Shown here piece after piece: positions 10,924 through 19,022 of a stretch of DNA of 20,000 nucleotides (within the stretch, counting starts at the first letter, position 1; every line of letters starts with the position of its first letter). The DNA comes from Botryococcus braunii (lineage: Eukaryota; Chlorophyta; Trebouxiophyceae): positions 344,872-364,871 of the forward strand of contig KV908452.1 in assembly GCA_002005505.1 (NCBI GenBank). Direction: 5' to 3'. A program made the translations under genes and the position numbers. Below the pieces are notes generated by a model. It made no database searches and had not been told where the DNA came from. It saw nothing but the letters and a program-made list of their open reading frames with translations.

Positions 10924-10956
10924 GCGCGCGCGCACACCCACACACACACACACACA

Positions 10957-11037
<81 letters not shown>

Positions 11038-11055
11038 GCACGCACGCACGCACAC
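10889..11055. repeat. (CA)n microsatellite with CG and CCCA interruptions
   Basis: Starts with CACACGCGCGCG blocks, continues as nearly pure (CA)n, and ends as CACGCACGCACGCACG near 11040-11052. Alternating purine-pyrimidine sequence of this kind is Z-DNA prone. Confidence 0.97.
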
Positions 11056-11189
11056 TCCTCCTGCTTATGTCCCGATCTCCATGTGCCCCAACCACCCCCC
11101 CCCCTCCCCCAAAACACAAACCAAACACTCACACCAACACGTGATAGATGCGGTACTCGTTTTCGAGGCGTACACGACAACATGTATTA

Positions 11190-11475
11190 TCTGGATCTAT
11201 CCAGAAAGGCCGAGTAACCAATCAGTACCACTTCGAAGCAAAAAAGTGAAAGGCCTTGTCCGACTGAAGTAACGAATTCCGATTGGTGGAAAACCCGCAA
11301 CGAACTTCTTAAGCAAATGTCTTGACACGAAACTGCAACTTGGTCGGTGCGTCTGGCCAGTGGGGAATCGCGGAAGACTTCCCACACGGACCAGGTTCAA
11401 GTCCTGGCGACTACTAAAGGACTTCCTCCAAACTCTTTCCTGCCTCTGACTTTTTCTACATCATCTTCCTCCTCC
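11190..11475 (+). mobile_element. tRNA-derived SINE-like element, family A (copy A4), most complete
   Basis: The head CTGGATCTATCC starts at 11191. The core begins near 11340, with TGGCCAGTGG at 11354-11363 and the consensus B box GGTTCAAGTCC at 11394-11404, flanked by CCA and TGG so that a T-arm-like hairpin (CCAGG/CCTGG) forms. The putative anticodon arm is a short palindrome, GGAAGACTTCC (11372-11382), so it is not a usable tRNA. The tail is pyrimidine-rich (TTTTTCTACATCATCTTCCT). Confidence 0.75.
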
Positions 11476-11589
11476 CTAGCCCCATGCGCCCGCCCCGGGA
11501 GGGCTCTCCCCCCTCTTTCCCCCTGGACACTTACACCAATATGATTGCTGCACACCTCAAGAGCCCCGATGTACTTGCAGACTCACATT

Positions 11590-11990
11590 TAGGATTGGTT
11601 CACACCTCAGAAGGTCCAGGGACCTGTACTTGATTGTTCAATTGAGTTCGCATATTAGAAGCCTGAAGGCAGCTTTACTTCACTTAAAACATTATAATGT
11701 TTATATGATATCACTGACATCAATGTTAGTGCGCACCATGGAAACCGGAAATACCTATCCTTCCCTTTTTGAAAGATTAGGTCTCACCTCAAAATTCTTC
11801 GAGCCCGATCGGTACACACGCGAAGTAAAGGTACGCGCCTGTACTTCACTTTCAACATTAGTGTACACCATTCAACTTTAGTGTACACCGAGCTCAGAAT
11901 CCGGCAGTACCTGTCCTTCACTTCTAAGATTAGCTCACACCTCAGAATTGGGAAGTGCCTGTACTTCCTGAAGAACATGTCTACAGTCCC
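11590..11990. repeat. Degenerate minisatellite, ~49-bp unit
   Basis: The phrase CACACCTCAGAA, then about ten bases, then ACCTGTACTTC recurs in decayed form near 11600, 11785, 11840, 11910 and 11945. The best pair is 11909 and 11958, about 49 bp apart. Variants share TTAGTGTACACC or TTAGCTCACACC. No coding frame crosses the array. Confidence 0.65.
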
Positions 11991-12111
11991 TCGATATGTA
12001 CAGCTTTGCTGGAGTCTACCACGGCCGCCATATGGGTTTTCCCCACAGACGCCCTTTGGGGGGACGGAGAATCAATCTTTAGAATCTCAAGCGTCTCTTT
12101 TCATCACACGT

Positions 12112-12318
12112 GCATGAGGCTGCATAATCGGAGTCACCAAATCACCTGTCTGCATTATGATGAGTGTTCAGATCACGTCAACATTGCAGTCACGTCACGT
12201 CACGTGGCTTCATCATGGGAGTCGCCACATCACGTGTCTACATTACTACGAGTCAGCACATCCCGTCATCATGAAGTCACGTCACGTGGCTGCATCATGG
12301 GAGTCGCCACATCAGGCT
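12112..12318. repeat. Three-copy repeat, ~86-bp period, with CACGTCACGTGGC words
   Basis: The phrase GGCTGCATCATGGGAGTCGC, or a variant, occurs near 12117 (most diverged), 12206 and 12289. The last two are preceded by CACGTCACGTG and followed by CACATCA. ACGT-core words (CACGTG, ACGTCA) occur about once per 15-20 bp. Confidence 0.75.
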
Positions 12319-12404
12319 TCTGAATTCTTGCCGTTTCAACATACATCACACATAGTCTTTTGCGTCGGGCCATCTAAACGGTTAAAAGTTTCGCCGGAAA
12401 GAAT

Positions 12405-12810
12405 TAACAATTTGTTTGAGCCGCTAATTGCCGCGTCGATGGCATTGACGTCATTGGCTGTCTGCGGATTGGAAGATTGCAAAACAATTCCACCAACTGG
12501 TGCGTAACTTTCGCAGCAGCTTCATGGCTGTCTGTGGTGGAAGAACTGCCGGCCAGTTCCATGGAACCGCCCCGCCTTCACTGCAGCTTGGTGGCTGCCT
12601 GAAGCTGGAAGAGCTGCTGGAACAGCTGCGGAAGCTTTGCTGCGCCAGGCCGTTTGCGGCCGGAAGAAGTCGGCAATTTGTTGGAGCTGCCCGCTGCCGC
12701 GTCATTTGCTGTCTGCGGCGCTCACATGTGGTGGGAGCGCCCGTGCTGGCAGCCGCAGCAGCTTCGTGACTGTCTGTGGCGGAAGAGCTGCTGGAACAGC
12801 CGCATCACCT
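12405..12810. repeat. Diverged direct repeat, ~240-265 bp apart, GC-rich
   Basis: CGCAGCAGCTTCATGGCTGT near 12512 recurs as CGCAGCAGCTTCGTGACTGT near 12752. CAATTTGTTTGAGCCGCT near 12408 recurs as CAATTTGTTGGAGCTGCC near 12673. Internal GCTGGAAGAGCTGCTGGAAC words add a short sub-repeat. Several short frames cross it on both strands, none with coding character. Confidence 0.65.
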
Positions 12811-12854
12811 TCAATACCGTCTGCAGCGGCCTGTATAAGAACGATTATGACCGG

Positions 12855-12940
12855 AAACAATACCAACTTCAAAGTCATATATACGAATGATATTACTCTT
12901 ATGAGTGCCAAGAATGCCAACTTCGAAGTCAATTATAGGG
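12855..12940. repeat. Short two-copy direct repeat, 56-bp period
   Basis: ATACCAACTTCAAAGTCATA near 12858 and ATGCCAACTTCGAAGTCAAT near 12914 are clear near-copies in the same orientation. Confidence 0.7.
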
Positions 12941-13024
12941 GTAATCATGCAACCGTAAATTTTCCGTAAGTTTAAACATTGCAAACATTTAAGTCCATTT
13001 AAGCCTCTAAATCTGCTACGACAG

Positions 13025-13320
13025 GGGCTGCCACACCACTGCGGAGCTCGACAGAAAATCCCTGGTTTGCTAGAAACCCTAATCCCGTAGCCACACCACT
13101 GCGGGCCCCAACAGAATACTGCTGATCAACTCCTCAGGAGTTGGGGAAAAAACCACAGCGATTCATTGCGGGAATCACGTGTGTGGCACGAATCAATAAC
13201 GAAAAGGGGATTTTTGCTGCAAACGCCACGCCCAGACATGCTCGCTTGAGCGACAGACATTCGGAAAAAAAATTCTGGAAACGCGGCTGCCAAACCTCTG
13301 CGGAGTCCGACAGAGAAATG
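13025..13320. repeat. Dispersed copies of GCCACACCACTGCGG with telomere-like words
   Basis: GCCACACCACTGCGG occurs at 13030 and 13090, and a decayed copy (GCTGCCAAACCTCTGCGGAG) near 13287. AACCCTAATCCCGTAG lies between the first two. These look like remnants of a roughly 60-bp tandem repeat. Confidence 0.6.
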
Positions 13321-13339
13321 ACGCTTTGCGGGAACACAC

Positions 13340-13480
13340 AGCAACAGTTCATTGCTGGAAAAGCGCGAGCAGCGGTTCATTGTTCGAAAAGCGTGAGCAA
13401 CGGTTCATTGCTCGAAAAGCGTGAGCATCGGTTTATTGCTCGAAAAGTGTGAGCAACGGTTCAGTGCTGGAAAGCGTGAG
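13340..13480. repeat. 28-bp minisatellite, five units
   Basis: Units begin at 13340, 13368, 13396, 13424 and 13452. Each reads roughly AGCAACGGTTCATTGCTCGA followed by AAAGCGTG. The fifth unit has lost one base. The period is not a multiple of three, so the frames across it are fortuitous. Confidence 0.92.
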
Positions 13481-13704
13481 TAGGAATGAATAGAAAATGA
13501 GATTTGGAACAAACGCCGCGGCCGCTTCATGCTTGTTTGCGGGGCGGAGACTTTGATTAAATTTTGACAGAATTCTTCTGGAAACGCGACGGCAGTTCAT
13601 GGTTGGGGTGCGCGACAGAATTGAATCACTTTGACAGAAATTTGCTTTTGAAATCCTAAATTTTCTTCTCCCTAAATCTTCTTCTCGCCCGAATTTTCTT
13701 ATCT

Positions 13705-13875
13705 TCATTAGCAAGGCTGGTAACAAACCCTGAATCCCGTAAAAACCCTAAGCTTCCTTCTCTTCAACAGTAGGGCTGGGACAAGCCCCACAGCAGCAGA
13801 GTCCAGACCAAACCCTAAACCTCCTTTCCTTCATCAGCAGGGCTGGCACAAACCCTAATGCAGAATCCGATAAAC
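13705..13875. repeat. Degenerate ~60-70-bp repeat carrying AAACCCTAA words
   Basis: AGCAGGGCTGGGACAA-type words occur near 13710, 13769, 13839 and 13899. AAACCCTAA/AAACCCTGA words occur near 13726, 13743, 13809, 13852 and 13872. The words match the plant/algal telomere sequence, but spaced rather than in a pure array. The last unit overlaps the 3' end of the membrane-protein exon that ends at 13896-13918. Confidence 0.65.
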
Positions 13876-13895
13876 CCTAAACGTTTTGCCATTTA

Positions 13896-14621
13896 TCAGC
13901 AGGGCTGGGACAAGTACCACAGCAACAAGGTCCAGACCAGACCGAAAACGACGGGAAGGACCCAGAAGAGCGTTATGCAGTGCTGGATGCCGCTCAAGCT
14001 CCCGAGGGGCCAGTGGGACGCGGCGGTGTACCCGTCGGGACCGAGCTCCCGCCAGGTGTCCTTCAGGAACTTGCGGCGCAATACGACTTCCCGCCCCAGA
14101 TCCACGCAGAAGGTGAACACGACCCCGGCCGCCTGCCAGAGCGCCACGTTGGCCACGCAGGCGGTCACGCAGGGGACCGATGAGGCACCGGTACCCAGGG
14201 GACTGGACGGGTCCCCAGGGTACCGCCACACCAGAAGGTCCTTCGGCGGGAGCTGGCCCGAGGATGCCCACTGCAGCGGGACCCGCAGCGCTGCTGCGAT
14301 GGGCGCAGCGTACCGCGACGCCGCCACCAGGTACCCTGGGATCTCTGCGGAACCCATGCGGTCCATGCAGTACTGCGGGTTCCTGCCCGCAATCACTGCC
14401 AGCATACCCAACAAAGAGAGGCTGTTCGGGACGAAGCGCACGGGTACCCCGAGGGGTACTAGCACTAGCAGCGCGAGCAGTGGGCCCGAGATGAAGTCTT
14501 TGTAGAAGGACGCCCCGCTCAAGTTCGGTCCCCTGGGTACCCCGAAGCCCCTGTTGGGCATCGCGCTCCTCCCCACCACTCCCTGGTAGGCAATATACAG
14601 CCGCAAAACAACCGACACCTC
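13896..14621 (-). CDS. 3' exon of an unrecognised multi-pass membrane protein
   Basis: Minus-strand open frame of about 240 codons that is clearly more GC-rich than its surroundings. The exon probably starts at 14621, after the acceptor GGGCACAG, on codon GAG in phase 0. This matches the phase left by exon 17925-17783. Numbered from an in-frame Met at 14633, hydrophobic segments lie at about residues 49-66, 72-83, 100-118, 155-178 and 217-241, and a basic stretch REVVLRRKFLKDTWREL at 181-197 follows the fourth. The frame stops at 13896 (after residues YLSQPC). A donor GTGGTACT at 13917-13916 inside the last hydrophobic segment is an alternative exon end. I do not recognise the family. The opposite strand also carries a long frame here, but it is arginine/proline-rich and without structure, as expected for the antisense of GC-rich coding DNA. 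Confidence 0.6.
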   Translation of the reverse strand, partial: EVSVVLRLYIAYQGVVGRSAMPNRGFGVPRGPNLSGASFYKDFISGPLLALLVLVPLGVPVRFVPNSLSLLGMLAVIAGRNPQYCMDRMGSAEIPGYLVAASRYAAPIAAALRVPLQWASSGQLPPKDLLVWRYPGDPSSPLGTGASSVPCVTACVANVALWQAAGVVFTFCVDLGREVVLRRKFLKDTWRELGPDGYTAASHWPLGSLSGIQHCITLFWVLPVVFGLVWTLLLWYLSQPC

Positions 14622-14744
14622 CTGTGCCCACATGCCGAGGCATGCTCAGGGTGTAACAAAGGTACCTTTTCATCGTACTGCAGCAGTACAATCCACATTT
14701 CCTGTCGTGTAAGGGCTTCAGGAACCCTGGCCTGGCCATGAATT

Positions 14745-14940
14745 TACTGGAATCCTGACCGTCATGATTTTAATTGGAATCCTGGCCAATAACATTAAGA
14801 TTGGAATCTAGGCCATCATGACTAAACCTGGAATCCTGGCCATCATGACTAATACTGGAGCCCTGGCCATCATGACTAATACTGGAATCCTGGCCATCAT
14901 GATTCAGATGTAAATCCTGGCCATCATGATCAAGATTCTC
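14745..14940 (+). repeat. 27-bp minisatellite built from a SINE-tail word
   Basis: Units TGGAATCCTGGCCATCATGA plus ACTAATAC recur with spacing of about 27 bp (starts at 14829, 14856 and 14883). More diverged units lie on either side, giving about seven in all. AATCCTGGCCAT...GA is the same string that follows the B box in the family-B/C elements (for example CCTGGCCATTACGA at 10667). The array therefore looks like tandem amplification of a SINE 3' segment. Confidence 0.85.
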
Positions 14941-15330
14941 GACCAATTACTTTTCTTCCATACTGCCATTCCCGTCAATCACCCTCCATCGCCCTTTTTT
15001 CCTTTAAATCATCCTTTCCACACCTCCACGCCCCTCCCACCCCATCTAAGTCCAGAGGAAACCGCTGGTAGCTGTGCCGATGTGTCGGAATGTGGGAAAA
15101 AGATTCAAAAGTCAACCCTCCTGTACCAGGTTCGTGTCCTGGCCAGAATGACTACAGCCATAACTCTGTTTTCTTTTTCCTTTATCCTCCCATTTACCCC
15201 CCCCCGGGGGGGGAGGTGAGGGCTTCTCCCAAATTTTACTAAGACATCAACTATTCATGTGATTTTCCTCTACAGCTGACTTCTGTCCCCCTACTCTTGC
15301 ACCCATCTCTACCAGACCGCCCGCCATCAC
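14915..15330 (+). repeat. Second tandem duplication, copy 1 (contains SINE copy B4)
   Basis: The order of words here is repeated at 15720-16138: CCTGGCCAT, AGATTCTCGACC, CACGCCCCTCCCACCCCATC, AGCTGTG..GATGTGTCGGAA, the tRNA-like core with B box GGTTCGTGTCC (15129-15139), a C-run/G-run hairpin (C9G8 at 15197-15213), CTGACTTCTGTCCCC, CCATCTCTAC, then (CA)n. The period is about 805 bp. Confidence 0.85.
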
Positions 15331-15578
<248 letters not shown>

Positions 15579-15719
15579 CGGCAGAGGCAAAAATGAATAT
15601 AGGGTTGTTTGCTGTTAGCAGCATGTGAGCAGGATGTGCCAAGGTTGGGGTGGGAATTGGGGGGGGGGGGGGAGGAACAGAGAAGAAGACACGTGCATTG
15701 AACAGCCACAATGATCAAG

Positions 15720-16136
15720 ATTGGTGGCCTGGCCAATACGATCAATCAGATTCTCGACCCAAATACTCTTTTTCCATGCTACTGTCACCGTCATCACCCT
15801 TCTTCACCCCCTTTTGGCTTTCTGTCTGAAACTCTCCCCATCTCCACGCCCCTCCCACCCCATCTAATTCCATAGGAAATTCCTGGCAGCTGTGATGATG
15901 TGTCGGAAGATGGGAGACATGGTCATCTGTCATCCATCCAATACCAGGTTCGAGTCCTGGCCAGTGTACGGACCTCTCACTATTTTTCCCCCCCATTTTT
16001 TTTGGGGGGGGGGGGAAGGGTGGGGGAGGGGTTCCCATCCCCAATTTTACTACGACCTCAGCTATGCATGTCATCCTCCTCTACAGCTGACTTCTGTCCC
16101 CTTACTCTTGTTCCCCATCTCTACAAGAACCCCGGC

Positions 16137-16138
<2 letters not shown>
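15720..16138 (+). repeat. Second tandem duplication, copy 2 (contains SINE copy B5)
   Basis: Counterpart of 14915-15330. The tRNA-like core at 15890-15965 has the perfect B box GGTTCGAGTCC (15947-15957) followed by CTGGCCAG. The C-run/G-run hairpin is present but with an AT8 spacer (C7-ATTTTTTTT-G12, about 15990-16017). The unit again ends in (CA)n, at 16139. Confidence 0.85.
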
Positions 16139-16179
<41 letters not shown>

Positions 16180-16180
16180 A

Positions 16181-16211
<31 letters not shown>

Positions 16212-16217
16212 GCGCGC
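16139..16217. repeat. (CA)n followed by (CG)n
   Basis: (CA)n about 16139-16197, then about ten CG dinucleotides (16198-16217). This is a continuous alternating purine-pyrimidine stretch of roughly 80 bp, the classic composition for Z-DNA. Confidence 0.97.
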
Positions 16218-16254
16218 ATGATCTCTCACACACAACCATGAGCATCCAACTTCT

Positions 16255-16500
16255 AAGAAGGAACGCTGTCAACGAGAAACCCGGACGTCAATTAAGCCAG
16301 TGTCTCTCTACAAATCTGCAACTGGTTTAGTGCTTCAGGTTAGTGGAAAACCGCAGAAGGCATCCCACAGGATCCAGGTTCAAATCCTGGCAAGTGTCGC
16401 GTTCACTTCGAGTCGTTTTTTTGCCTTTTGACTTTTTCGTTCGTCATCGTCCTCTTCCCGACAGCAAAGCCTCAGCACCCCACACCCTTCATTCTCTCCC
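16255..16500 (+). mobile_element. tRNA-derived SINE-like element, family A (copy A5)
   Basis: The head GGAACGCTGTCAACGAGAAA near 16260 is followed by a core with CAGGTTAGTGG (16336-16346) and the B box GGTTCAAATCC (16377-16387). It ends CTGGCAAGTG. The tail is pyrimidine-rich, with TTTTTTTGCCTTTTGACTTT near 16418. The A box is degraded. Confidence 0.7.
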
Positions 16501-16544
16501 CCCCCTCCCTACGCAAGCTCGTCCACACTCCCTAAGCATCCAGC

Positions 16545-16790
16545 TCGTGAGACGGAACGCCTGTCGAAGGGCAACCACCGGAATTCACTTCATATGTGAG
16601 TGTCCTCACCTACGACTGCAGCTGGCTCAGTGTGCTAGGTATTTGGGAAATTGCAGAAGACATCCCAGACGTCCCAGGTTCAAATCCTGGCAGAAAGTTT
16701 CGGATCTGATGGAGATTCCCATCGGTTTTTTCCCTTCGACTCACTTTCCATCATCATTTTCTCTCCCTCCCTACCTCCCTCCTTTTTTGA
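16545..16790 (+). mobile_element. tRNA-derived SINE-like element, family A (copy A6)
   Basis: The head GACGGAACGCCTGTCGAAGG near 16549 and a core with B box GGTTCAAATCC (16677-16687) followed by CTGGCAG. The tail is pyrimidine-rich (TTTTTTCCCTTCGACTCACT) and runs into CCCT/CTCT low-complexity sequence to about 16905. It lies in the same orientation as A5 and A7, about 300 bp from A5. Confidence 0.7.
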
Positions 16791-16954
16791 CTCATCTTCC
16801 TTCCCTCCCTTCCTCCCTCCTCTGCCTCCCTCCCTCCCTCTCTCTCTCTACCCCCTCCTCTGCCTCCCTCGTCCCTCTCCCCCTCTCTCTCCCCCCCCCT
16901 CTCACGCACGTGCGCTCACCCGAAACTCGGAGTATCCTCTTCCAAACATGCAAT

Positions 16955-17140
16955 GTGGTCGATGCGAAACCTCGGCCTTCGTAAACAAGTATTTTTCCCG
17001 AATTTGCAACTCGGTCAGAGTGTCCGGCCAGTGAGTAACCACGGAAGGCTTCCCACAAGATCCAGGTTCGAGTCCTGGCGAAACATGTAGGATCCAACTT
17101 GTCTTTTCGCTTTTCTTTTTTGGTTTCCCCCCTCCGTCCC
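16955..17140 (+). mobile_element. tRNA-derived SINE-like element, family A (copy A7)
   Basis: The core at 17009-17081 carries CCGGCCAGTGAG (17024-17035) and the perfect B box GGTTCGAGTCC (17065-17075), then CTGGCGAAAC. It is followed by the same type of tail (TTCATCATCTTCCCCCTCCC). Its head is weakly conserved. Confidence 0.7.
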
Positions 17141-17410
17141 TTCCTTCATCATCTTCCCCCTCCCAACCGCACGGTCCTGACAGGTATGGAGCGGATGATT
17201 TGCGGATTTTTGCCTCCCCACTTTTCATCCATACGGCGAAAAAAGAAAGAGAAGAGTAAACCCCACAGACACAAACAACGAACCCAAAACTTTCCCGGGA
17301 AAAGCCCAGGGAAAAAAAAAAAACCCTCTGAATCGGTGTCTTTTAAACTTTGGAAACACACTGCGGCATCTAAAACAGCCTGTAGAGAACAGACGAGCCC
17401 CCTTTGCTCA
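17141..17410. other. Low-copy spacer, no firm gene
   Basis: Includes an A11 run near 17311 and a minus-strand acceptor-like TTCTCTACAG followed by a short open frame (about 17385-17330). The evidence is too thin for an exon call. Confidence 0.4.
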
Positions 17411-17570
17411 TCATCCCTTCAGCCATAGCCAGCCATAGTCAGCCAGCTGGATCTGAATGGCCATGGCTTCTTCTGGATCGTTCTGGATGAAACATGTCCT
17501 TGCTTCCTTCCTTGCCAGTGACAAGGCGAAGTTCTTCCTTCCCACAGACACAGAGAAGCCAGGGGGGGGG
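17411..17570 (-). other. Possible exon or decayed coding fragment
   Basis: One minus-strand frame is open from the C/G run near 17570 to a TGA at 17413-17411. It reads as ordinary hydrophilic protein, including NDPEEAMAIQIQLADYGW, unlike the repeat-derived frames nearby. No convincing donor follows. The flanking exons at 17925-17783 and 14621 already join in phase without it. It could be an exon of the same or another gene, an alternative exon, or chance. Confidence 0.2.
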
Positions 17571-17605
17571 GGTGTGACTAAACGTCGTATAAGACTGTTG
17601 AGTCA

Positions 17606-17633
17606 CCAATGCGTGGCGTAGAAATTTGACGCG
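17606..17633 (-). pseudogene. Partial copy of the 3' end of exon 17925-17783
   Basis: On the minus strand, AATTTCTACGCCACGCATTG aligns with ACTTCTACGCCTCCCACTGG at the end of the exon (17806-17785). Both give FYA(T/S)HW. In the copy the exon-like end is followed directly by GTGACTC, which could serve as a donor. Only about 25 bases match, so the copy is not a working exon. Confidence 0.45.
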
Positions 17634-17644
17634 CTTGCGCACAT

Positions 17645-17649
<5 letters not shown>

Positions 17650-17741
<92 letters not shown>
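17650..17741. repeat. (CA)n microsatellite
   Basis: Nearly perfect (CA)n of about 90 bp lying downstream of the exon 17925-17783 donor on the minus strand. It is therefore intronic in the proposed gene model, where the transcript would carry (UG)n. Confidence 0.98.
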
Positions 17742-17742
<1 letters not shown>

Positions 17743-17751
17743 CGCGTTAAG

Positions 17752-17777
17752 TTTTTTTTTTTTTTTTTTTTTTTTTT
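17752..17777. repeat. T26 homopolymer next to an exon donor
   Basis: Uninterrupted T run directly beside the donor of exon 17925-17783. In the minus-strand transcript it would be a poly(A) run four bases into the intron. Confidence 0.95.
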
Positions 17778-17782
17778 GGTAC

Positions 17783-17925
17783 CTGCCAGTGGGAGGCGTA
17801 GAAGTGCGGCAGGATGTGCATCAGCGCCAGTATGAGCAGGGAGAGGAGGCCGCTTCCCGCCACAACCACGCGAGCCTCCAGCTGGCTCGTGGATGGGCCT
17901 TCCGTCAGTTTGGTCACCAGGGCGG
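17783..17925 (-). CDS. Internal exon of the same unrecognised membrane protein
   Basis: Exon of 143 bp on the minus strand. The acceptor GTGGGCACAG ends at 17926, and the donor CAG|GTACC has GT at 17782-17781. The first two bases complete a codon begun in the previous exon (phase 1), and the exon ends on a whole codon (phase 0). The product begins [20 protein letters not shown] and continues through a strongly hydrophobic segment, [20 protein letters not shown], to FYASHWQ. Joined to 14621-13896 it continues as Q-EVSVVLRLYIAYQGVV with no frame clash. The acceptor word GGGCACAG is identical to that of the next exon. The composition is GC-rich, unlike the surrounding microsatellite DNA. The family is not recognised. 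Confidence 0.6.
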
Positions 17926-17940
17926 CTGTGCCCACGTAAC

Positions 17941-18219
17941 AACGTAATTGTTAAAACAAGTACAGAAACAAATGGATGAGCTAAACAGTGAATGTAAAAC
18001 GTCTTTCTTACTTCATTTTTTAGCCTACGACACTTTTAACATACAACAGCACGGTGAGTGAGCATGCGTTTAGACAAGATATGAAAGCAGTGGAGACCAA
18101 TGGGCAACATAGGTGAAGTAACAGCAGTACATGAAGTACAAGAACAGGAGTATGAGGAGAAGAATGAATGAGTCAGATGAGAATGGGCGAGGAAGCTCCC
18201 GGCCCACAAGAAGGAATAT
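17941..18219. other. Low-copy intronic-looking spacer
   Basis: AT-richer DNA between the proposed exon and its partial duplicate. There is no coding frame of note, and GAATGAATGAG near 18165 foreshadows the ATGA-rich tract further right. Confidence 0.5.
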
Positions 18220-18299
18220 TTGGCTAGCGAAAATGGCCAGGCTTTGGCCCTGGCCTCGGAGAGGGTACTGCTGCTCTGTCAGCGCTCTAATTTCCTGCG

Positions 18300-18406
18300 C
18301 TCTCAGCGAGCGATTTCGGGTTGGCCTATACAGCCTGGCGGGGCCGGGGCAAGAAGTTCCTGCTGGCTCATGGCTGGGCCTTCTGTCAGTTTAGGCAACG
18401 TGGTGG
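18300..18406 (-). pseudogene. Partial, diverged copy of exon 17925-17783
   Basis: The minus strand has an acceptor-like ATGGGCCCAG ending at 18407. A frame in the same phase follows, reading TTLPKLTEGPAMSQQELLAP against [20 protein letters not shown] in the intact exon. About the first 50-60 bases align. After that the hydrophobic half is missing and no donor comparable to CAG|GTACC is seen. It could be a decayed duplicate or a cryptic alternative exon. Confidence 0.55.
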
Positions 18407-18419
18407 CTGGGCCCATGTA

Positions 18420-18600
18420 CCATTTGATAGATGAAAGAATGAAATGATGGACGAATGAACGGATGACTGACTGACTCCATGATTGAATGGATGGATGGAT
18501 GGATAAATGATTCAACGAATGGATGCATGAATGAAGGGAAAATTGGATGAACACATGCATGCATGAATGAATAATGAACGCACGCAAGCATGCATGCATT
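18420..18600. repeat. Degenerate ATGA/ATGG tetranucleotide tract, left part
   Basis: GAATGAATG, GGATGGATGGATG and CATGCATG words dominate, with many substitutions. Translations on the minus strand (SFIHPSIH-like) are repeat artefacts. Confidence 0.85.
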
Positions 18601-18890
18601 CATGAGTGGATACAATTGAACAGTAAACAAGTGGAATGGGAAAATGATGGAGTATGTATGTGTTTAAATGGAAAAGATCTGCAGGCTGATTGGTGTACGA
18701 ATGAATGAATGCATGAATGTATGGATGGTTGAAATAAGGAAAAAATAAATGAGCGTGTATGCATGCATGAATGAAGCATGAATGCACGCATGCATGCACG
18801 AAGGAGTGAATACATGTTGAATGGGTGAATAAGATTGGATAGTACATAAATAAAATGGAAAAATGACGGAATTGAAAAGGATCACCACGA
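18601..18890. repeat. Degenerate ATGA tract with a two-copy embedded segment
   Basis: A segment of about 55 bases at 18601-18655 (AGTAAACAAGTGGAATGGGA then AAATGATGGA) recurs as a diverged copy at about 18812-18868 (AGTACATAAATAAAATGGAA then AAATGACGGA). The two are separated by GAATGAATG-type repeats. This suggests a roughly 210-bp duplication of a tetranucleotide-bearing unit. Confidence 0.7.
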
Positions 18891-18910
18891 AGAAGCACGC
18901 CGCTACCCAC

Positions 18911-18960
18911 CAGTTGCCAGGCGGCAGGCCTGGAGGCGGCAGCTTAGTTACCGGTAAGCC
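18911..18960 (-). other. Possible short exon or exon remnant
   Basis: After a minus-strand pyrimidine tract and the acceptor-like CAGCTAG ending at 18961, a short frame reads GLPVTKLPPPGLPPGNW and reaches GTGGGT, a possible donor (18910-18905). The VTKL word is shared with the exon at 17925-17783, but the phase does not fit and the remainder differs. The similarity may be chance. Confidence 0.25.
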
Positions 18961-19022
18961 CTAGCTGAGGTCTGACAGACCTGAGCTAGAAAAGAGAGGG
19001 GGGGGGGAGAAGCAGTGGTTAC

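Noticed and set aside
11340..11410. Functional tRNA gene
   Set aside because: The T-arm-like part is good, but the anticodon arm is a closed palindrome without a seven-base loop and no acceptor stem pairs. The same core recurs many times with different damage, which fits a SINE.
12451..12769. Short frames on both strands in the GC-rich repeat at 12.4-12.8 kb
   Set aside because: They overlap on opposite strands within a diverged direct repeat. The two repeat copies do not conserve a common frame, and no splice or domain signal was found.
13340..13480. CRISPR array
   Set aside because: The 28-bp units abut directly with no unique spacers, no cas genes are present and the DNA is eukaryotic. 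It is a minisatellite.
13858..14505. Plus-strand 215-codon frame opposite the membrane-protein exon
   Set aside because: It is rich in R, P, G and T with no hydrophobic or motif structure, whereas the minus-strand frame has clear membrane segments and fits splice sites and phases. It is the antisense shadow of GC-rich coding DNA.
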